The notes under the pieces were generated by a model. The model saw nothing but the letters and a program-made list of their open reading frames with translations. It did no database searches and was not told where the DNA came from. Position numbers and translations under genes: made by a program. A stretch of DNA of 60,894 bases from the NCBI RefSeq assembly GCF_016612505.1, contig NZ_JAENRR010000031.1, positions 1-60,894 of the forward strand, read 5' to 3'. Each line of letters opens with the position of its first letter. Positions within the stretch are counted from its first letter, which is position 1. The stretch is from Carboxylicivirga marina (GTDB lineage Bacteria; Bacteroidota; Bacteroidia; Bacteroidales; Marinilabiliaceae). Positions 7,839-17,878 of this stretch are shown here, piece after piece.

Positions 7839-9198
7839 CATAATGAAATGGCTCTTCTCCTCGACAGTAGCCATACTTCACCACCGGGTCGTTGTAAAAC
7901 GAAGGCTTTGACTTATTTAGCAGGTAATAATCTACGTTATCTTCCCAAATATTAGGATTTTTATTATTCTTCTTGGCTAGTCGCATGGCATCTTCCACAT
8001 GGCCAGGTCCCACATTATATGAAGCCAAAACGAATTTAAGACGTTCTTCTGGATCGCTTATTCTATCTCTAAATCGCTTATCGAGCCAGATAAGGAATTT
8101 TAATCCACCCTGAATATTTTGTTGTGGCGAGGTGATTTTCTCAACGCCAAAACTCTCAGCTGTTTGTGGCATCAGCTGCATTAAGCCAATGGCTCCTGCC
8201 CAGCTCTCAACTTCTGGTAAAAAGCGTGATTCCTGATAGATGAGAGCAGCAATTAATCGCCAATCAAAGTTATACTTCTCACTTTCTTCTTTGATAATAG
8301 CATCATAAGCCGAAACTCTACCACCTTTGATGGAATGAAAGCTTGAGTTAACAAGGTGTGTTGAGCGTTTGTTGATGAAGTACTTTCGATAAATACGCTT
8401 GTACTGATTCGTTTTTTTGAAATTAATCAACCAGTTGTCAACTACATCTCGCAAGTCCCCAGAGTTTGGGCGAACAGCCCATCCAATTTTCTGGGGAAAA
8501 CTAATGGCTGTTTCGACATCGATATTATCGAAAAAATTTAGGTTTATCTTAGCCAGGTTATAATCGCAAACAGTATATGGAATTTCGCCATTGGCAACGA
8601 GTGCGATTAATTGCTCAACTTCGTAGTCAGGAATTTCAACAACATGTATGCTATCTCCAATTTCATTGGCCAAACTCTGGAGTCTGGTAACATATGCTGA
8701 GTTCTCTTGTACATATACTGTTTTACCTGCTAAGTCAAGCTGATTTCTGATAACATCATCTTCTTCAAGTGTATTATTTGCACTTGGTTTTTGTTGCACT
8801 AATACCTGATGTGTGATACAATGAGGCTCAGTAAATGTTACATGATGACTCCTGTTGCGCGTAACTGTTAAGTTGGTGGCTATTAAATCTACATCGCCTT
8901 TTAACAGGCTTTCAAAATTCTTTTCAACATCGTTAGAAACTACGATTTCTAATTTTAAGCCTAAAGTATTGCTTAGAGCCTGAAGCAATTCCAGTTGATA
9001 GCCCAACGGACGCCCTTTGTAAACAAAGTAGTTGGTAGAGTTATAGTCGGTCACTACACGTATTTTGCCTCGCTTAACGATATCGTCCAAATCAATGGAA
9101 GCCATCTCATCCGGTAGTTTGGAGTTGGTCTGTTCAGTTTGAACCTGACATCCGATGAGTAAAATGAGTACAACAAATGTTGTGACAAGCTTCAGCAT
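7786..9198 (-). CDS. mltF: Membrane-bound lytic murein transglycosylase F
   Basis: A 470-residue lipoprotein (lipobox LLIGC, Cys17). It has an N-terminal periplasmic solute-binding-like domain (about 40-270: GKIRVVTDYNSTNYFVYKG, LGYQLELLQAL) and a C-terminal SLT goose-lysozyme domain with catalytic Glu323 in YQESRF, then GAIGLMQLMPQTA and ASYNVGPGHV. This is exactly the MltF layout. It cleaves peptidoglycan glycan strands with formation of 1,6-anhydroMurNAc and acts on the periplasmic side of the outer membrane. The 3' end overlaps the Nudix gene tail to tail by 53 bp. A -7 box (TAACTTTG, 9229-9222) precedes the ATG. Confidence 0.93.
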   Translation of the reverse strand: MLKLVTTFVVLILLIGCQVQTEQTNSKLPDEMASIDLDDIVKRGKIRVVTDYNSTNYFVYKGRPLGYQLELLQALSNTLGLKLEIVVSNDVEKNFESLLKGDVDLIATNLTVTRNRSHHVTFTEPHCITHQVLVQQKPSANNTLEEDDVIRNQLDLAGKTVYVQENSAYVTRLQSLANEIGDSIHVVEIPDYEVEQLIALVANGEIPYTVCDYNLAKINLNFFDNIDVETAISFPQKIGWAVRPNSGDLRDVVDNWLINFKKTNQYKRIYRKYFINKRSTHLVNSSFHSIKGGRVSAYDAIIKEESEKYNFDWRLIAALIYQESRFLPEVESWAGAIGLMQLMPQTAESFGVEKITSPQQNIQGGLKFLIWLDKRFRDRISDPEERLKFVLASYNVGPGHVEDAMRLAKKNNKNPNIWEDNVDYYLLNKSKPSFYNDPVVKYGYCRGEEPFHYVTDILERYTHYKNVITD

Positions 9199-9221
9199 AA
9201 TAACTTCTTTAATTACAAGTG

Positions 9222-9229
9222 CAAAGTTA
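9222..9229 (-). promoter_or_regulatory. -7 promoter element of mltF
   Basis: The minus strand reads TAACTTTG, matching TAnnTTTG, 23 bp before the mltF ATG. No convincing -33 was found. Confidence 0.4.
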
Positions 9230-9267
9230 ATGACTTGTACCCATTAAAAGTTATTTAGGTTACTTCA

Positions 9268-11286
9268 TTAGTCATAAAAATTCCATGATACACCAAATTT
9301 AAGGTTGCGAGGATTGCCCGGATAACGATAAGTGGTATAATATGGAGCATCAGGATATCCCTGGTTAACGTGGTCAAACTTGACATAAATACGCGCACGT
9401 TTGAGTTGTAAGTTCACAAAGGCATCTACAAATGGATAATTTCCTGTCTTTTCGTTTTGTTGATTAACGAATTGTCCGGTGGCCGGCATGTAAGCAGGGG
9501 CATAATAGGAAGTATTATATCTTACATCAAATCCTATTTGGAAATGTAGAACCTGAAACAACGAATTCTGATAGTATGTTGAATTGTAAAGTGCCAATAA
9601 AGGAAGAGGAATGTATTTGTCATCGCTGGTGTACTGAACGATAACATCATTAACACTGTGTACTCTGCCTAGAATAAAGTGTTTTTTAAGGCGGGCATTT
9701 AATACCTGTAATACAGTACTGGTTTGTGATGGAGTTCCATCCAGATTCCAGTAAATATGTTCGGTAATTAAATTTGCACCACCGCTTATCTCAAGTCGAC
9801 GCGTAGGAATACGAATACCACCATTAATTCGAATGCTTTTGACTTGATTAAAGTCCTTGCTATATTGAATATGATTCGAGAAGTACTGGTTCTCGAATAA
9901 CTCCGGTTGTCGAAAATAGATGCCGCCATTAGCGAAGAAACCAGCTGTATCTTTTCTGATTCTAAATTGAGAATTCAGGCTACCCGTTATTTCCGAATCG
10001 CCAGCGCGATAACCCTGGAAGTAGAGTTCTGCACCAGCGTTCCACCAAAAGTTGTCTCCAAGGTTTTTAAATATTTGACCACCAATGGCTGATGTAACTA
10101 ATGTTGTATCTCTTGTTTGGTAGTTGGGTATTCCATTTCCGTTATCGTCGTATCCCCAGCTTGTTTCTCCCGGGAATTTATAATACATAATGTCATTGGT
10201 AATGTATGCACGTAATCCGAATTTTAATAAAGAGTTAGCTTCTTCATTAAATTTAATCTGAAATGTATTACTCAGGTTATTGTAGCTTGTGCTATCTCTT
10301 GTTTGTAACGAATCTCTGTAGATGTTTGGATAAAATGGTGTGTCAGTAATATAATAGTTCTGCAAATCATCAATTTTATATTGGCGATTTCCCTGATCAA
10401 ACTTAAGCGTGTGGAAAATGGTACTTACAGGTAATTCTGTAACGGTTGAATCGTTGTCTCTTACGCTGATATTACCGATTGATAAGGAATGGTTATAAAA
10501 GAACTGAAGGTTGTTGATGTTGTTGAAAGCCGTTTGGAAATGAACAGGTAACTCATCAGGTTCATAGTCTTGAAAATCGGAATTAGTATCTGCGGCATTT
10601 ATACCTCCGTTTTCCTGATTCTCAATTTTGGCATACACAAATGCCATGTGCATGTTATAGCGCTCACCATTATAACTGCTCCAGAATTTAAAATTCTGAT
10701 TCTCGGCTTTTTGTCCCTGGTATTGTCCAATAGAAGAATTCAACTGGTACTGGATGCCAACATTAATTTGTTTATTAATATTTTGAGTGTATAAGACGCT
10801 GATGGCTTCTTCAGATCGCACTTTGGGGCCTCCAAAATGATAGGTGATATTAACGTATGGTGTTTTGGTATTGTAGAAATACAATTCGTGAGGCTGAGGA
10901 ATGTAGGTTAAAAACGAATTGTAAAACAGATGTCCGTAATGTTGCTCCTGCTCATCAAAAATCATCGATTGATTTGCCGAGTTCATATTTCCTAACCAGG
11001 CTTGTGCAATACTCTTTTTAAATATTGGGTTATATATTTGATAGCCATTGGACATGGTGTCAACAGCAGCAGTGTCGCTAAAGGTAAAATGATCTTTTAA
11101 ATGCCAGGTTCTCACATCAGGAGGTATGTGATCGCTTTCTGGCGTTCCTCTTTGACTCATTTCATCGTTGCCTTGACCCATTTGGTCAGGACCTCCACTA
11201 CCCATGGTGCGCTGTGCCTGAGAATGTGAGACAAATAAAAGACTAATTAATAGGGTTAAAAGGTATTTATTGAAGTTGGATATCAT
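9268..11286 (-). CDS. Putative porin of the Bacteroidota outer membrane
   Basis: A 672-residue protein with a signal peptide ending in SHSQAQ. A Gly/Met/Gln-rich low-complexity segment follows (RTMGSGGPDQMGQGNDEMSQ), then a long run of amphipathic, aromatic-rich strands ending in a barrel-like C-terminus (NLKFGVSWNFYD). This fits the Bacteroidota putative porin family, about 600-700 residues long. Substrate and channel properties are unknown. It is upstream of mltF on the same strand with a 69-bp gap and may be co-transcribed with it. Confidence 0.75.
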   Translation of the reverse strand: MISNFNKYLLTLLISLLFVSHSQAQRTMGSGGPDQMGQGNDEMSQRGTPESDHIPPDVRTWHLKDHFTFSDTAAVDTMSNGYQIYNPIFKKSIAQAWLGNMNSANQSMIFDEQEQHYGHLFYNSFLTYIPQPHELYFYNTKTPYVNITYHFGGPKVRSEEAISVLYTQNINKQINVGIQYQLNSSIGQYQGQKAENQNFKFWSSYNGERYNMHMAFVYAKIENQENGGINAADTNSDFQDYEPDELPVHFQTAFNNINNLQFFYNHSLSIGNISVRDNDSTVTELPVSTIFHTLKFDQGNRQYKIDDLQNYYITDTPFYPNIYRDSLQTRDSTSYNNLSNTFQIKFNEEANSLLKFGLRAYITNDIMYYKFPGETSWGYDDNGNGIPNYQTRDTTLVTSAIGGQIFKNLGDNFWWNAGAELYFQGYRAGDSEITGSLNSQFRIRKDTAGFFANGGIYFRQPELFENQYFSNHIQYSKDFNQVKSIRINGGIRIPTRRLEISGGANLITEHIYWNLDGTPSQTSTVLQVLNARLKKHFILGRVHSVNDVIVQYTSDDKYIPLPLLALYNSTYYQNSLFQVLHFQIGFDVRYNTSYYAPAYMPATGQFVNQQNEKTGNYPFVDAFVNLQLKRARIYVKFDHVNQGYPDAPYYTTYRYPGNPRNLKFGVSWNFYD

Positions 11287-11410
11287 GATTTAAAGTCATC
11301 AAATCGTTCACAATCTAAATATATCGGTTGATCTTGGTTTATCAGTCCAAGCAAATATAACCAAAAACTTTTCAAAAGAACTTTAAGAACCTCGTTTGGC
11401 ATTTGCTTAT

Positions 11411-11439
11411 AAAAAAAGAAGCTATCATTGATAGCTTCT
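11411..11439 (-). terminator. Rho-independent terminator of der
   Basis: A perfect 10-bp stem AGAAGCTATC/GATAGCTTCT (11417-11426 with 11430-11439). On the minus strand it is followed by seven T. It starts 6 bp past the der stop codon. Confidence 0.9.
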
Positions 11440-11444
11440 GCTTG

Positions 11445-12749
11445 TTATTTCTTTCTAAGAATTATATTTACTGGTAAACCATTAAAGTTCCAGTATTCTC
11501 TGATTTTATTTTCTAGAAAACGCTTGTAAGGATCTTTAATATACTGTGGCAGATTACAAAAGAACGCAAAGGTTGGTGAGTGCGTTGGTAACTGCGTTAT
11601 GTATTTTATTTTTATAAACTTACCCTTGGTTGATGGTGGTGGAAACCTGTCAATTAAAGGTAATAATGTGTCATTCAACTTTGAAGTTGTAATTTTTAAA
11701 TTTTTATTCTCATAAACCTGAAGAGCTTCTTCTATGGCTTTGTGAATACGCTGTTTTGTAGTAGCAGAGGTGAAAACAATCGGGAAGTCGGTGTATGGAG
11801 CCATTGCTTCGCGCACCATTGCCTCAAACTTTTTAACGGTATGCGTGTCTTTTTCAATTAAGTCCCATTTGTTGACTAACACAACAATTCCTTTTTTGTT
11901 ACGCTGTATCAGATTGAAGATTTTTTGATCCTGAGCTTCAAAACCTCGTGTCGCATCAATCATGAGCATACACACATCGGCATTTTCGATGGCTCTGATC
12001 GCACGCATTACTGAGTAAAACTCTAAATCTTCATTAACCTTTGATTTTTTACGCAATCCGGCTGTGTCTACTAAATAGAAATCGTGACCGAATTTGTTAT
12101 ATCGTGTAAAAATAGAGTCGCGCGTTGTACCCGAAATAGGTGTTACTATATTACGTTCTTCACCAATAAAAGCATTTATAATAGAAGACTTACCTGCATT
12201 TGGTCGCCCTACAATGGTAAACTTAGGAAGATCTAACTCTTCTTCGTTTTCATCTTTGGGAAACATCGATACCAGTTTATCAAGAAAATCGCCTGTACCT
12301 GCACCGTTAATTGCAGAGATAGGATAGAGGTGTTCGAGTCCTAAAGAATAAAAGTAGCTCGATTCTGTGATGCGTTCGCTGTTGTCAACTTTGTTAACCA
12401 CCATTAATACTGGTTTCTGCGAGCGGCGAAGCAAATCGGCAACACCTTCGTCATAATCGGTAATACCTGTTACTACATCAACTACAAACACCACGATGTC
12501 AGCTTCCTCAATGGCGATAACGACCTGTCGTCGAATGGCTTCTTCAAAGATATCATCCGAATTGGTTGCATAGCCTCCAGTATCAATCACTGAAAAATCA
12601 ACTCCATTCCAAAACGCCTTACCATACAAGCGATCGCGCGTTACACCAGCTTCTTCATTAACAATGGCCTGGCGGGTTCCGGTTAATCGATTAAAAAGTG
12701 TTGACTTACCTACGTTAGGGCGGCCAACTATTGCAACTATATTTCCCAT
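11445..12749 (-). CDS. der: Ribosome biogenesis GTPase Der
   Basis: A 434-residue protein with two tandem GTPase domains: the first P-loop is GRPNVGKST (residues 8-16), the second GRPNAGKSS (about 181-189). Each is followed by a DTxG switch II and an NKVD or NKWD base-recognition motif. A C-terminal KH-like domain ends in LRKK. Der (EngA) acts in assembly of the 50S subunit. It lies 87 bp downstream of era on the same strand and has its own promoter (12779-12809), so these two assembly GTPases are linked but can be expressed separately. Confidence 0.97.
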   Translation of the reverse strand: MGNIVAIVGRPNVGKSTLFNRLTGTRQAIVNEEAGVTRDRLYGKAFWNGVDFSVIDTGGYATNSDDIFEEAIRRQVVIAIEEADIVVFVVDVVTGITDYDEGVADLLRRSQKPVLMVVNKVDNSERITESSYFYSLGLEHLYPISAINGAGTGDFLDKLVSMFPKDENEEELDLPKFTIVGRPNAGKSSIINAFIGEERNIVTPISGTTRDSIFTRYNKFGHDFYLVDTAGLRKKSKVNEDLEFYSVMRAIRAIENADVCMLMIDATRGFEAQDQKIFNLIQRNKKGIVVLVNKWDLIEKDTHTVKKFEAMVREAMAPYTDFPIVFTSATTKQRIHKAIEEALQVYENKNLKITTSKLNDTLLPLIDRFPPPSTKGKFIKIKYITQLPTHSPTFAFFCNLPQYIKDPYKRFLENKIREYWNFNGLPVNIILRKK

Positions 12750-12778
12750 GATGAATATTCTTTTTGTTTTCGGGGCTG

Positions 12779-12809
12779 CAAAGGTAGTTAAACTCCTGCT
12801 TTACACCAA
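12779..12809 (-). promoter_or_regulatory. Promoter of der
   Basis: On the minus strand TTG (12809-12807), 20 bp, then TACCTTTG (12786-12779). Both elements and spacing match the Bacteroidota consensus. The predicted start leaves a leader of about 25 nt. Confidence 0.65.
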
Positions 12810-12836
12810 TCTTTATTTTTGATTTAGATGCTTTTA

Positions 12837-13721
12837 CTATTTAAGCTCGTAACCATGACCACGTAAAAAGTTTTCTTTGTCGCGCCAATCTTTACTCACT
12901 TTAACATAGGTAGTCAGATTAACTTTCTTTTTAAAGAACTTCTCTAAATCCTTACGTGCTTCAATTCCAACCCACTTTAGTTTAACACCTTTGTGGCCAA
13001 TGATAATGCCTTTTTGTGATTCTCGGGCCACATGAATGATAGCTCTGATATCAATACGTTCTTTGGCTTCTTTAAACTCTTCCACTTCGACTTCTACCGA
13101 GTAAGGAATTTCTTTTTTGTACTGAACCAATATTTTTTCACGGATAATTTCGGTTACAAAAAATCGCTCTGGTTTATCAGTAATGGCTTCCTTGTCGAAA
13201 AAGGGAGGTGAGTCAGGTAGCATCTCAATAATGCGATCAAATAAGTTTTGGACATTAAACTTATGCAATGCCGACATCGGAAATAGTTCAGCTTTAGGCA
13301 ACTGTGTTTTCCAAAAATCAATGATATCATCCAGCTTACTTTGGTCTATTAAATCAATTTTATTAATGACCAACAGGACTGGTATATCTGTTTTTTGAAC
13401 CGAACTCAGGAATTCGTCATTTTTATCTGGCTTTTCAAAAGTATCGGTTACATACAGTATCACATCGGCATCAGATAAAGCTGCTTTTGAGAATTTCAGC
13501 ATCGACTCCTGTAACTTGTAGTTTGGCTTTAACACTCCCGGTGTGTCAGAGAATACAATCTGATATTCTGGTTTGTTTACAATACCAAATATACGATGTC
13601 TGGTAGTTTGTGCTTTCGAAGTGATAATCGATAAGCGCTCGCCAACTAATTCGTTTGATAATGTTGATTTACCAACATTAGGGTTACCAACAATATTTAC
13701 AAAGCCTGCTTTATGTGCCAT
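12837..13721 (-). CDS. era: GTPase Era
   Basis: A 294-residue GTPase with P-loop GNPNVGKST (residues 12-20), switch II SDTPG, base motif NKIDL and a C-terminal KH type II domain with the GHKGVKLKWVG loop. This is the standard length and order for Era, which binds the 3' end of 16S rRNA and aids 30S maturation. It is followed on the same strand by der. A -7 box (TATCTTTG, 13751-13744) sits just upstream of the ATG. Confidence 0.97.
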   Translation of the reverse strand: MAHKAGFVNIVGNPNVGKSTLSNELVGERLSIITSKAQTTRHRIFGIVNKPEYQIVFSDTPGVLKPNYKLQESMLKFSKAALSDADVILYVTDTFEKPDKNDEFLSSVQKTDIPVLLVINKIDLIDQSKLDDIIDFWKTQLPKAELFPMSALHKFNVQNLFDRIIEMLPDSPPFFDKEAITDKPERFFVTEIIREKILVQYKKEIPYSVEVEVEEFKEAKERIDIRAIIHVARESQKGIIIGHKGVKLKWVGIEARKDLEKFFKKKVNLTTYVKVSKDWRDKENFLRGHGYELK

Positions 13722-13743
13722 ATTCCATTTTTGTTTTCAGCTG

Positions 13744-13751
13744 CAAAGATA
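13744..13751 (-). promoter_or_regulatory. -7 promoter element of era
   Basis: The minus strand reads TATCTTTG, matching TAnnTTTG, 22 bp before the era ATG. The -33 region is weak. Confidence 0.5.
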
Positions 13752-13899
13752 CGATTAATTGTTCAGTGCTGATTGAATAATATTTATAGAAGCGTATGAG
13801 AAGATGAAACTTACATTTTTATGTTATACATTTACGAGGGTCAAATTGCGTTTTGTTGCAAAAAGATGATTACACGAGAATAAATAAACCTATAAAACT

Positions 13900-16203
13900 A
13901 TGATGAGAGTAAGTGTAATAAGTTGTTTTTTATGCCTGATGATTGTATTTGGAAACTGTACAACTAATAAAGGCAAGGGAAAGGTTGTTGAAAAGATTAA
14001 TGTTATACCACAGCCTAATTCAATTGATGCTAAGACAGGTGTATTTTCTTTAAGTAAATCCACCAAATGGATAATTAATCATCAAGATCTTAGACAGGTT
14101 ACAGATTATTTCAATACTAAAATAAATACTTCTACGGGCTATAAATTAGAAGAAACAATAGAAGAGCCTTCTTCAAATTTTATTTCGGTTAATATTAGTC
14201 CAACACTTCTTGGTGGAGATGAAGCTTATGCTTTATCGGTAACCAAAGATTTTGTGCATATCACCGGAGGATCGGCACAAGGTGTTTTTTATGGCTTACA
14301 AACGCTTTTACAACTATTGCCTTCAGACATTGAAAGCTCAAAGGTGATTAAAAAATCGACCTGGGATATTCCGCTTGTGGAAATAAAAGATGAACCACGT
14401 TTTAAATGGCGTGGCATGCACCTCGATGTATGTCGTCATTTTGTGCCTGTCGAAAATATCAAAAAGCATCTTGATATGATGGCCATGTTTAAGATGAATA
14501 CTTTTCATTGGCACCTAACTGAGGATCAGGCCTGGCGCATTGAAATTAAAAAGTACCCTAAGCTGACTGAGCTTGGCTCAAAACGAACAGAAGGAGAGGG
14601 TTTTGAATATTCAGGTTATTATACGCAGGAGCAGGTAAAAGAAATAGTAGACTATGCATCACAAAGGTTTATTACCGTAGTTCCCGAGATTGAGTTGCCA
14701 GGGCATGCTTTGGCTGCATTAGTCGCCTATCCTGAGTATTCATGTACCGGTGGTCCGTTTGAAGTGCGTAATGTGTGGGGTGTTGAGCCTGATGTGTTTT
14801 GTGCCGGAAACGATGATACATTTGCATTTTTGGAAGACGTGATAGCCGAAGTGGTTGAATTGTTTCCATCAAGCTATTTTCATATTGGTGGCGACGAATG
14901 CCCGAAAGAACGATGGGAGAAGTGCCAGAAGTGCCAACGTCGTATGCGTCGCGAAGGACTCAAAGATGAGCATGAGCTGCAAAGCTATTTTATTAAGCGT
15001 ATAGAAAAGGTTTTGATTGCGCATGATAAAAAGATGATTGGTTGGGATGAGATTTTAGAAGGTGGTCTGGCCGAATCAGCAGCAGTTATGTCGTGGCGAG
15101 GTGAAAAAGGAGGTATAGAAGCTGCATCGCAGGGGCACGATGTGGTGATGACTCCTGGTAACTGGTGCTATTTAGATCATTATCAGGGTGATTATCGGGT
15201 TGAACCGGTTGCTATTGGCGGTTATACAACTTTAGAAGAGTTATATGGTTACGAGCCTGTTCCTGAAGCACTCGCCGAGGACAAGACTCAACATGTATTG
15301 GGTACGCAAGGTAATGTATGGACCGAATACATGTATACACCCGAATTGGTTGAGTATCGGGTTTATCCTCGATTGATAGCCTTAGCCGAGGTTAATTGGA
15401 CGCAGAAGCAAAACAAAGATTTTACAAGTTTTACTAAACGATTGGATGCACATCTGCCAAGGTTAGACCTGCACAATATAAATTACCATATTCCATTGCC
15501 GGAAGGACCAATTAATAGGCTCGTTTTTATTGATAATGCCAAAGTGGAATTTACCAATACCCGCAAATATGATATGGTGTATACCACTGATGGGAGCAAG
15601 CCAAGCGCTGAATCCAATAAATACAAACAGCCACTGATTTTTGCCGAGAACAAAACCATTAATATTGCCACACTTTTGCCAAGTGGTAAAATGAGTAAGG
15701 TAAGAACGATAGAATTGGTAAAATCGAAAATGATTCCATCCAGTAAATCTGAGACAACTAATGTTGGTCTTTCAGAGGAGTATGTTGAAGGTGTATTTAT
15801 CAAGATAGCCGATTTGAATAAAGTGCCCGATTGGAAACAACGACAAGGTGTAATCGAAGACAAAGGAGATAAATACCGTAAGACAGATTACAAACAACCA
15901 TCAGCGCATATTTTTACTGGCTTTATTGATGTTGAAAAGGATGGTGTTTATGAGTTTCAAACAAACTTGGATCAGTTTTTTATAGCCGACCAGTTATTAA
16001 TAAATAATGATGGAGAAGTTAAGCGTTTCTCGCGCCATAATTCAACCATAGTCTTAGCAAAGGGAAAGCACCCGGTTAAACTAGTTTATTTAAATAACAT
16101 CATTGGCGGATGGCCCCAGGCATGGAATGGTCCTCGTGTTGATTTTCGTTTATTGGGTGATGAGAAATTTACAATGGTCACAAACGAGATGTATAGTTAT
16201 TAG
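13900..16203 (+). CDS. GH20 beta-N-acetylhexosaminidase lipoprotein
   Basis: A 767-residue exported enzyme. An N-terminal signal with a possible lipobox Cys20 (VFGNC) is followed by the GH20b helper domain (about 35-160) and the GH20 catalytic barrel (about 165-510). The active-site pair Asp332-Glu333 is in HIGGDECPKERW, and HWHLTEDQAWR (203-213) and WNxQ-like elements are present. The C-terminal part (about 530-767) has a chitobiase/FN3-like segment (YTTDGSKPS) and a PA14-like jelly roll. It releases terminal GlcNAc or GalNAc from chitin fragments or glycans at the cell surface or in the periplasm. A strong terminator follows. In context it could trim glycoprotein sugars (inference). Confidence 0.92.
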   Translation: MMRVSVISCFLCLMIVFGNCTTNKGKGKVVEKINVIPQPNSIDAKTGVFSLSKSTKWIINHQDLRQVTDYFNTKINTSTGYKLEETIEEPSSNFISVNISPTLLGGDEAYALSVTKDFVHITGGSAQGVFYGLQTLLQLLPSDIESSKVIKKSTWDIPLVEIKDEPRFKWRGMHLDVCRHFVPVENIKKHLDMMAMFKMNTFHWHLTEDQAWRIEIKKYPKLTELGSKRTEGEGFEYSGYYTQEQVKEIVDYASQRFITVVPEIELPGHALAALVAYPEYSCTGGPFEVRNVWGVEPDVFCAGNDDTFAFLEDVIAEVVELFPSSYFHIGGDECPKERWEKCQKCQRRMRREGLKDEHELQSYFIKRIEKVLIAHDKKMIGWDEILEGGLAESAAVMSWRGEKGGIEAASQGHDVVMTPGNWCYLDHYQGDYRVEPVAIGGYTTLEELYGYEPVPEALAEDKTQHVLGTQGNVWTEYMYTPELVEYRVYPRLIALAEVNWTQKQNKDFTSFTKRLDAHLPRLDLHNINYHIPLPEGPINRLVFIDNAKVEFTNTRKYDMVYTTDGSKPSAESNKYKQPLIFAENKTINIATLLPSGKMSKVRTIELVKSKMIPSSKSETTNVGLSEEYVEGVFIKIADLNKVPDWKQRQGVIEDKGDKYRKTDYKQPSAHIFTGFIDVEKDGVYEFQTNLDQFFIADQLLINNDGEVKRFSRHNSTIVLAKGKHPVKLVYLNNIIGGWPQAWNGPRVDFRLLGDEKFTMVTNEMYSY

Positions 16204-16225
16204 CCTGAAGTTTATATAAGTTGAT

Positions 16226-16257
16226 AAAGCCCTTTCTGGTTATGGAAGGGCTTTTTT
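16226..16257 (+). terminator. Rho-independent terminator of the GH20 gene
   Basis: A 9-bp stem AAAGCCCTT/AAGGGCTTT (16226-16234 with 16246-16254) with an 11-nt loop and a T tract. Confidence 0.88.
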
Positions 16258-16347
16258 GTATGTGAAATTTTGGGTTTTCAATTTCTCATTAAATAATGTA
16301 TTTTCGCAGCTGATTTAAATAGAATACAATCATTTAAAAATAAACAA

Positions 16348-16932
16348 ATGAACAAAATTAGTTACGCCCTTGGGATGAACCTGGCTCAGAACCTTAAAAG
16401 CTCAGGTATAGAGACGATTGAATATTCAGAATTTACAAAAGGGCTGGAGGCTGCTTTTGAAGGCACAGAAACTCAAATGTCAGCTGACGAAGCTAATCAA
16501 GTATTACAGCAATTCTTTGGTGAGTTACAAGCTAAACAGGCTGAAGTTGCTATTCAGGCTGGAAAAGACTTTTTAGCTGAAAATGCTAAAAAAGATGGTA
16601 TTGTAACTTTAGAAAGCGGATTGCAGTACGAAATTATGACAGAAGGTAATGGTGATAAGCCAGCTGCCACTGATCAGGTGGAGTGTCACTACCACGGAAC
16701 ATTAATCGATGGTACTGTTTTCGATAGCTCGGTACAACGAGGTGAGCCTGCTACATTCCCGGTTAATGGTGTTATCCAGGGATGGGTTGAAGCATTACAG
16801 TTAATGCCTGTAGGAAGTAAGTGGCGCTTATTTATCCCTTCTGATTTGGCTTATGGTGAGCGTGGTGCTGGTCAGCACATTGGACCTCACACAACACTTG
16901 TGTTTGAAGTTGAGTTGTTGGCAATTAAGTAA
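16348..16932 (+). CDS. FKBP-type peptidyl-prolyl isomerase (FklB-like, cytoplasmic)
   Basis: A 194-residue protein with an N-terminal helical dimerisation domain (ISYALGMNLAQNLKSSG, about 1-85) and a C-terminal FKBP domain (about 90-194: GLQYEI, YHGTLIDGTVFDSS, LAYGERGAG, TLVFEVELL). This is the FklB/Mip layout. It catalyses Xaa-Pro cis-trans isomerisation. No signal peptide is seen, so it is probably cytoplasmic. It lies 34 bp upstream of a longer lipoprotein paralogue, and the two were probably made by tandem duplication. Confidence 0.9.
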   Translation: MNKISYALGMNLAQNLKSSGIETIEYSEFTKGLEAAFEGTETQMSADEANQVLQQFFGELQAKQAEVAIQAGKDFLAENAKKDGIVTLESGLQYEIMTEGNGDKPAATDQVECHYHGTLIDGTVFDSSVQRGEPATFPVNGVIQGWVEALQLMPVGSKWRLFIPSDLAYGERGAGQHIGPHTTLVFEVELLAIK

Positions 16933-16966
16933 TTCAATCATTAATATTTAATTCAATTATTAACAG

Positions 16967-17785
16967 ATGAAAGTAACAAATTTATTAGCTGCCTTTACTC
17001 TGATTGTGATGGTAATGGCGTCTTGTACTAAGGTTCCGAACACTGGAAAAATGGACTTTGCAGACCAGACTGATAGTGTGAGTTATGCACTTGGTTATCT
17101 TCAGGCTGCTAATTTGAAACAACAGTTTGAGCGTTGGCCGGTTGAAATTGATTCTGCTGCATGCGTTGGTTTAGCTAAGACAATTGCTAAGCAAGGGATG
17201 AGTAAAGGTAATCTAGAGCATTTAAATGGTATGTTTAATGAAATTGATGAAGCTGCTTTTATGAAAGGCTTCCTTAATGAGTTTGCATACAATAAGTCTT
17301 ATTTTACTGAGATGACAGCCGACATGTACTTGCGTAAAGTGATGGAGGCCAACAAAGCAGTTAAAGACGCTGAACGTGCAGAAAAAGCAGAAGCTAATTT
17401 AGCTGAAGGTCAGAAGTTTTTGGATGAGAACTCAAAGAAAGAAGGCATTGTGACACTTGAATCAGGACTTCAGTATGAAGTGTTGAAAGAAGGAAACGGT
17501 GCTATTGCAACAGCTAGCGATCGAGTGAAGTGTCATTACCAAGGTTCTTTAATTGACGGAACCGTTTTTGATAGTTCATTGGAGAATGAAAATCCTGCTC
17601 AGTTTGCTGTTACAGGCGTTATCAAAGGCTGGACAGAAGCATTGCAGTTAATGCCAGAAGGAAGTAAGTGGCGTTTGTACATACCAGCTGATTTGGCTTA
17701 TGGTGAGCGTGGTTCGGGTGCTAAAATTGGCCCTAACTCAACACTTATATTCGACCTTGATTTAATTGAGGTGGTGAAGAAGTAA
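16967..17785 (+). CDS. FKBP-type peptidyl-prolyl isomerase lipoprotein (Mip-like)
   Basis: A 272-residue exported paralogue of the preceding gene, with lipoprotein signal (lipobox VMASC, Cys19), helical Mip-like region (about 35-150, SVSYALGYLQAANLK) and FKBP domain (about 165-270: YQGSLIDGTVFDSS, LAYGERGSG). It probably acts in the periplasm or at the outer membrane as a proline isomerase and folding helper. It is co-transcribed with the first FKBP gene and ends at a bidirectional terminator shared with the converging peptidase operon. Confidence 0.9.
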   Translation: MKVTNLLAAFTLIVMVMASCTKVPNTGKMDFADQTDSVSYALGYLQAANLKQQFERWPVEIDSAACVGLAKTIAKQGMSKGNLEHLNGMFNEIDEAAFMKGFLNEFAYNKSYFTEMTADMYLRKVMEANKAVKDAERAEKAEANLAEGQKFLDENSKKEGIVTLESGLQYEVLKEGNGAIATASDRVKCHYQGSLIDGTVFDSSLENENPAQFAVTGVIKGWTEALQLMPEGSKWRLYIPADLAYGERGSGAKIGPNSTLIFDLDLIEVVKK

Positions 17786-17800
17786 TTATTCTCATTGAAT

Positions 17801-17845
17801 AAAAATAAAAATAGGCTTTGAGCATTGCTCAAAGCCTATTTTTAT
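17801..17845. terminator. Bidirectional terminator between FKBP genes and the peptidase operon
   Basis: A perfect stem of about 15 bp (AATAGGCTTTGAGC / GCTCAAAGCCTATT around a 3-nt loop) with A-rich DNA before it and T-rich DNA after it, so it can work on both strands. Confidence 0.92.
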
Positions 17846-17878
17846 TTAGCTATTAGCCAAGAGTTGTTAACTGCTTGC

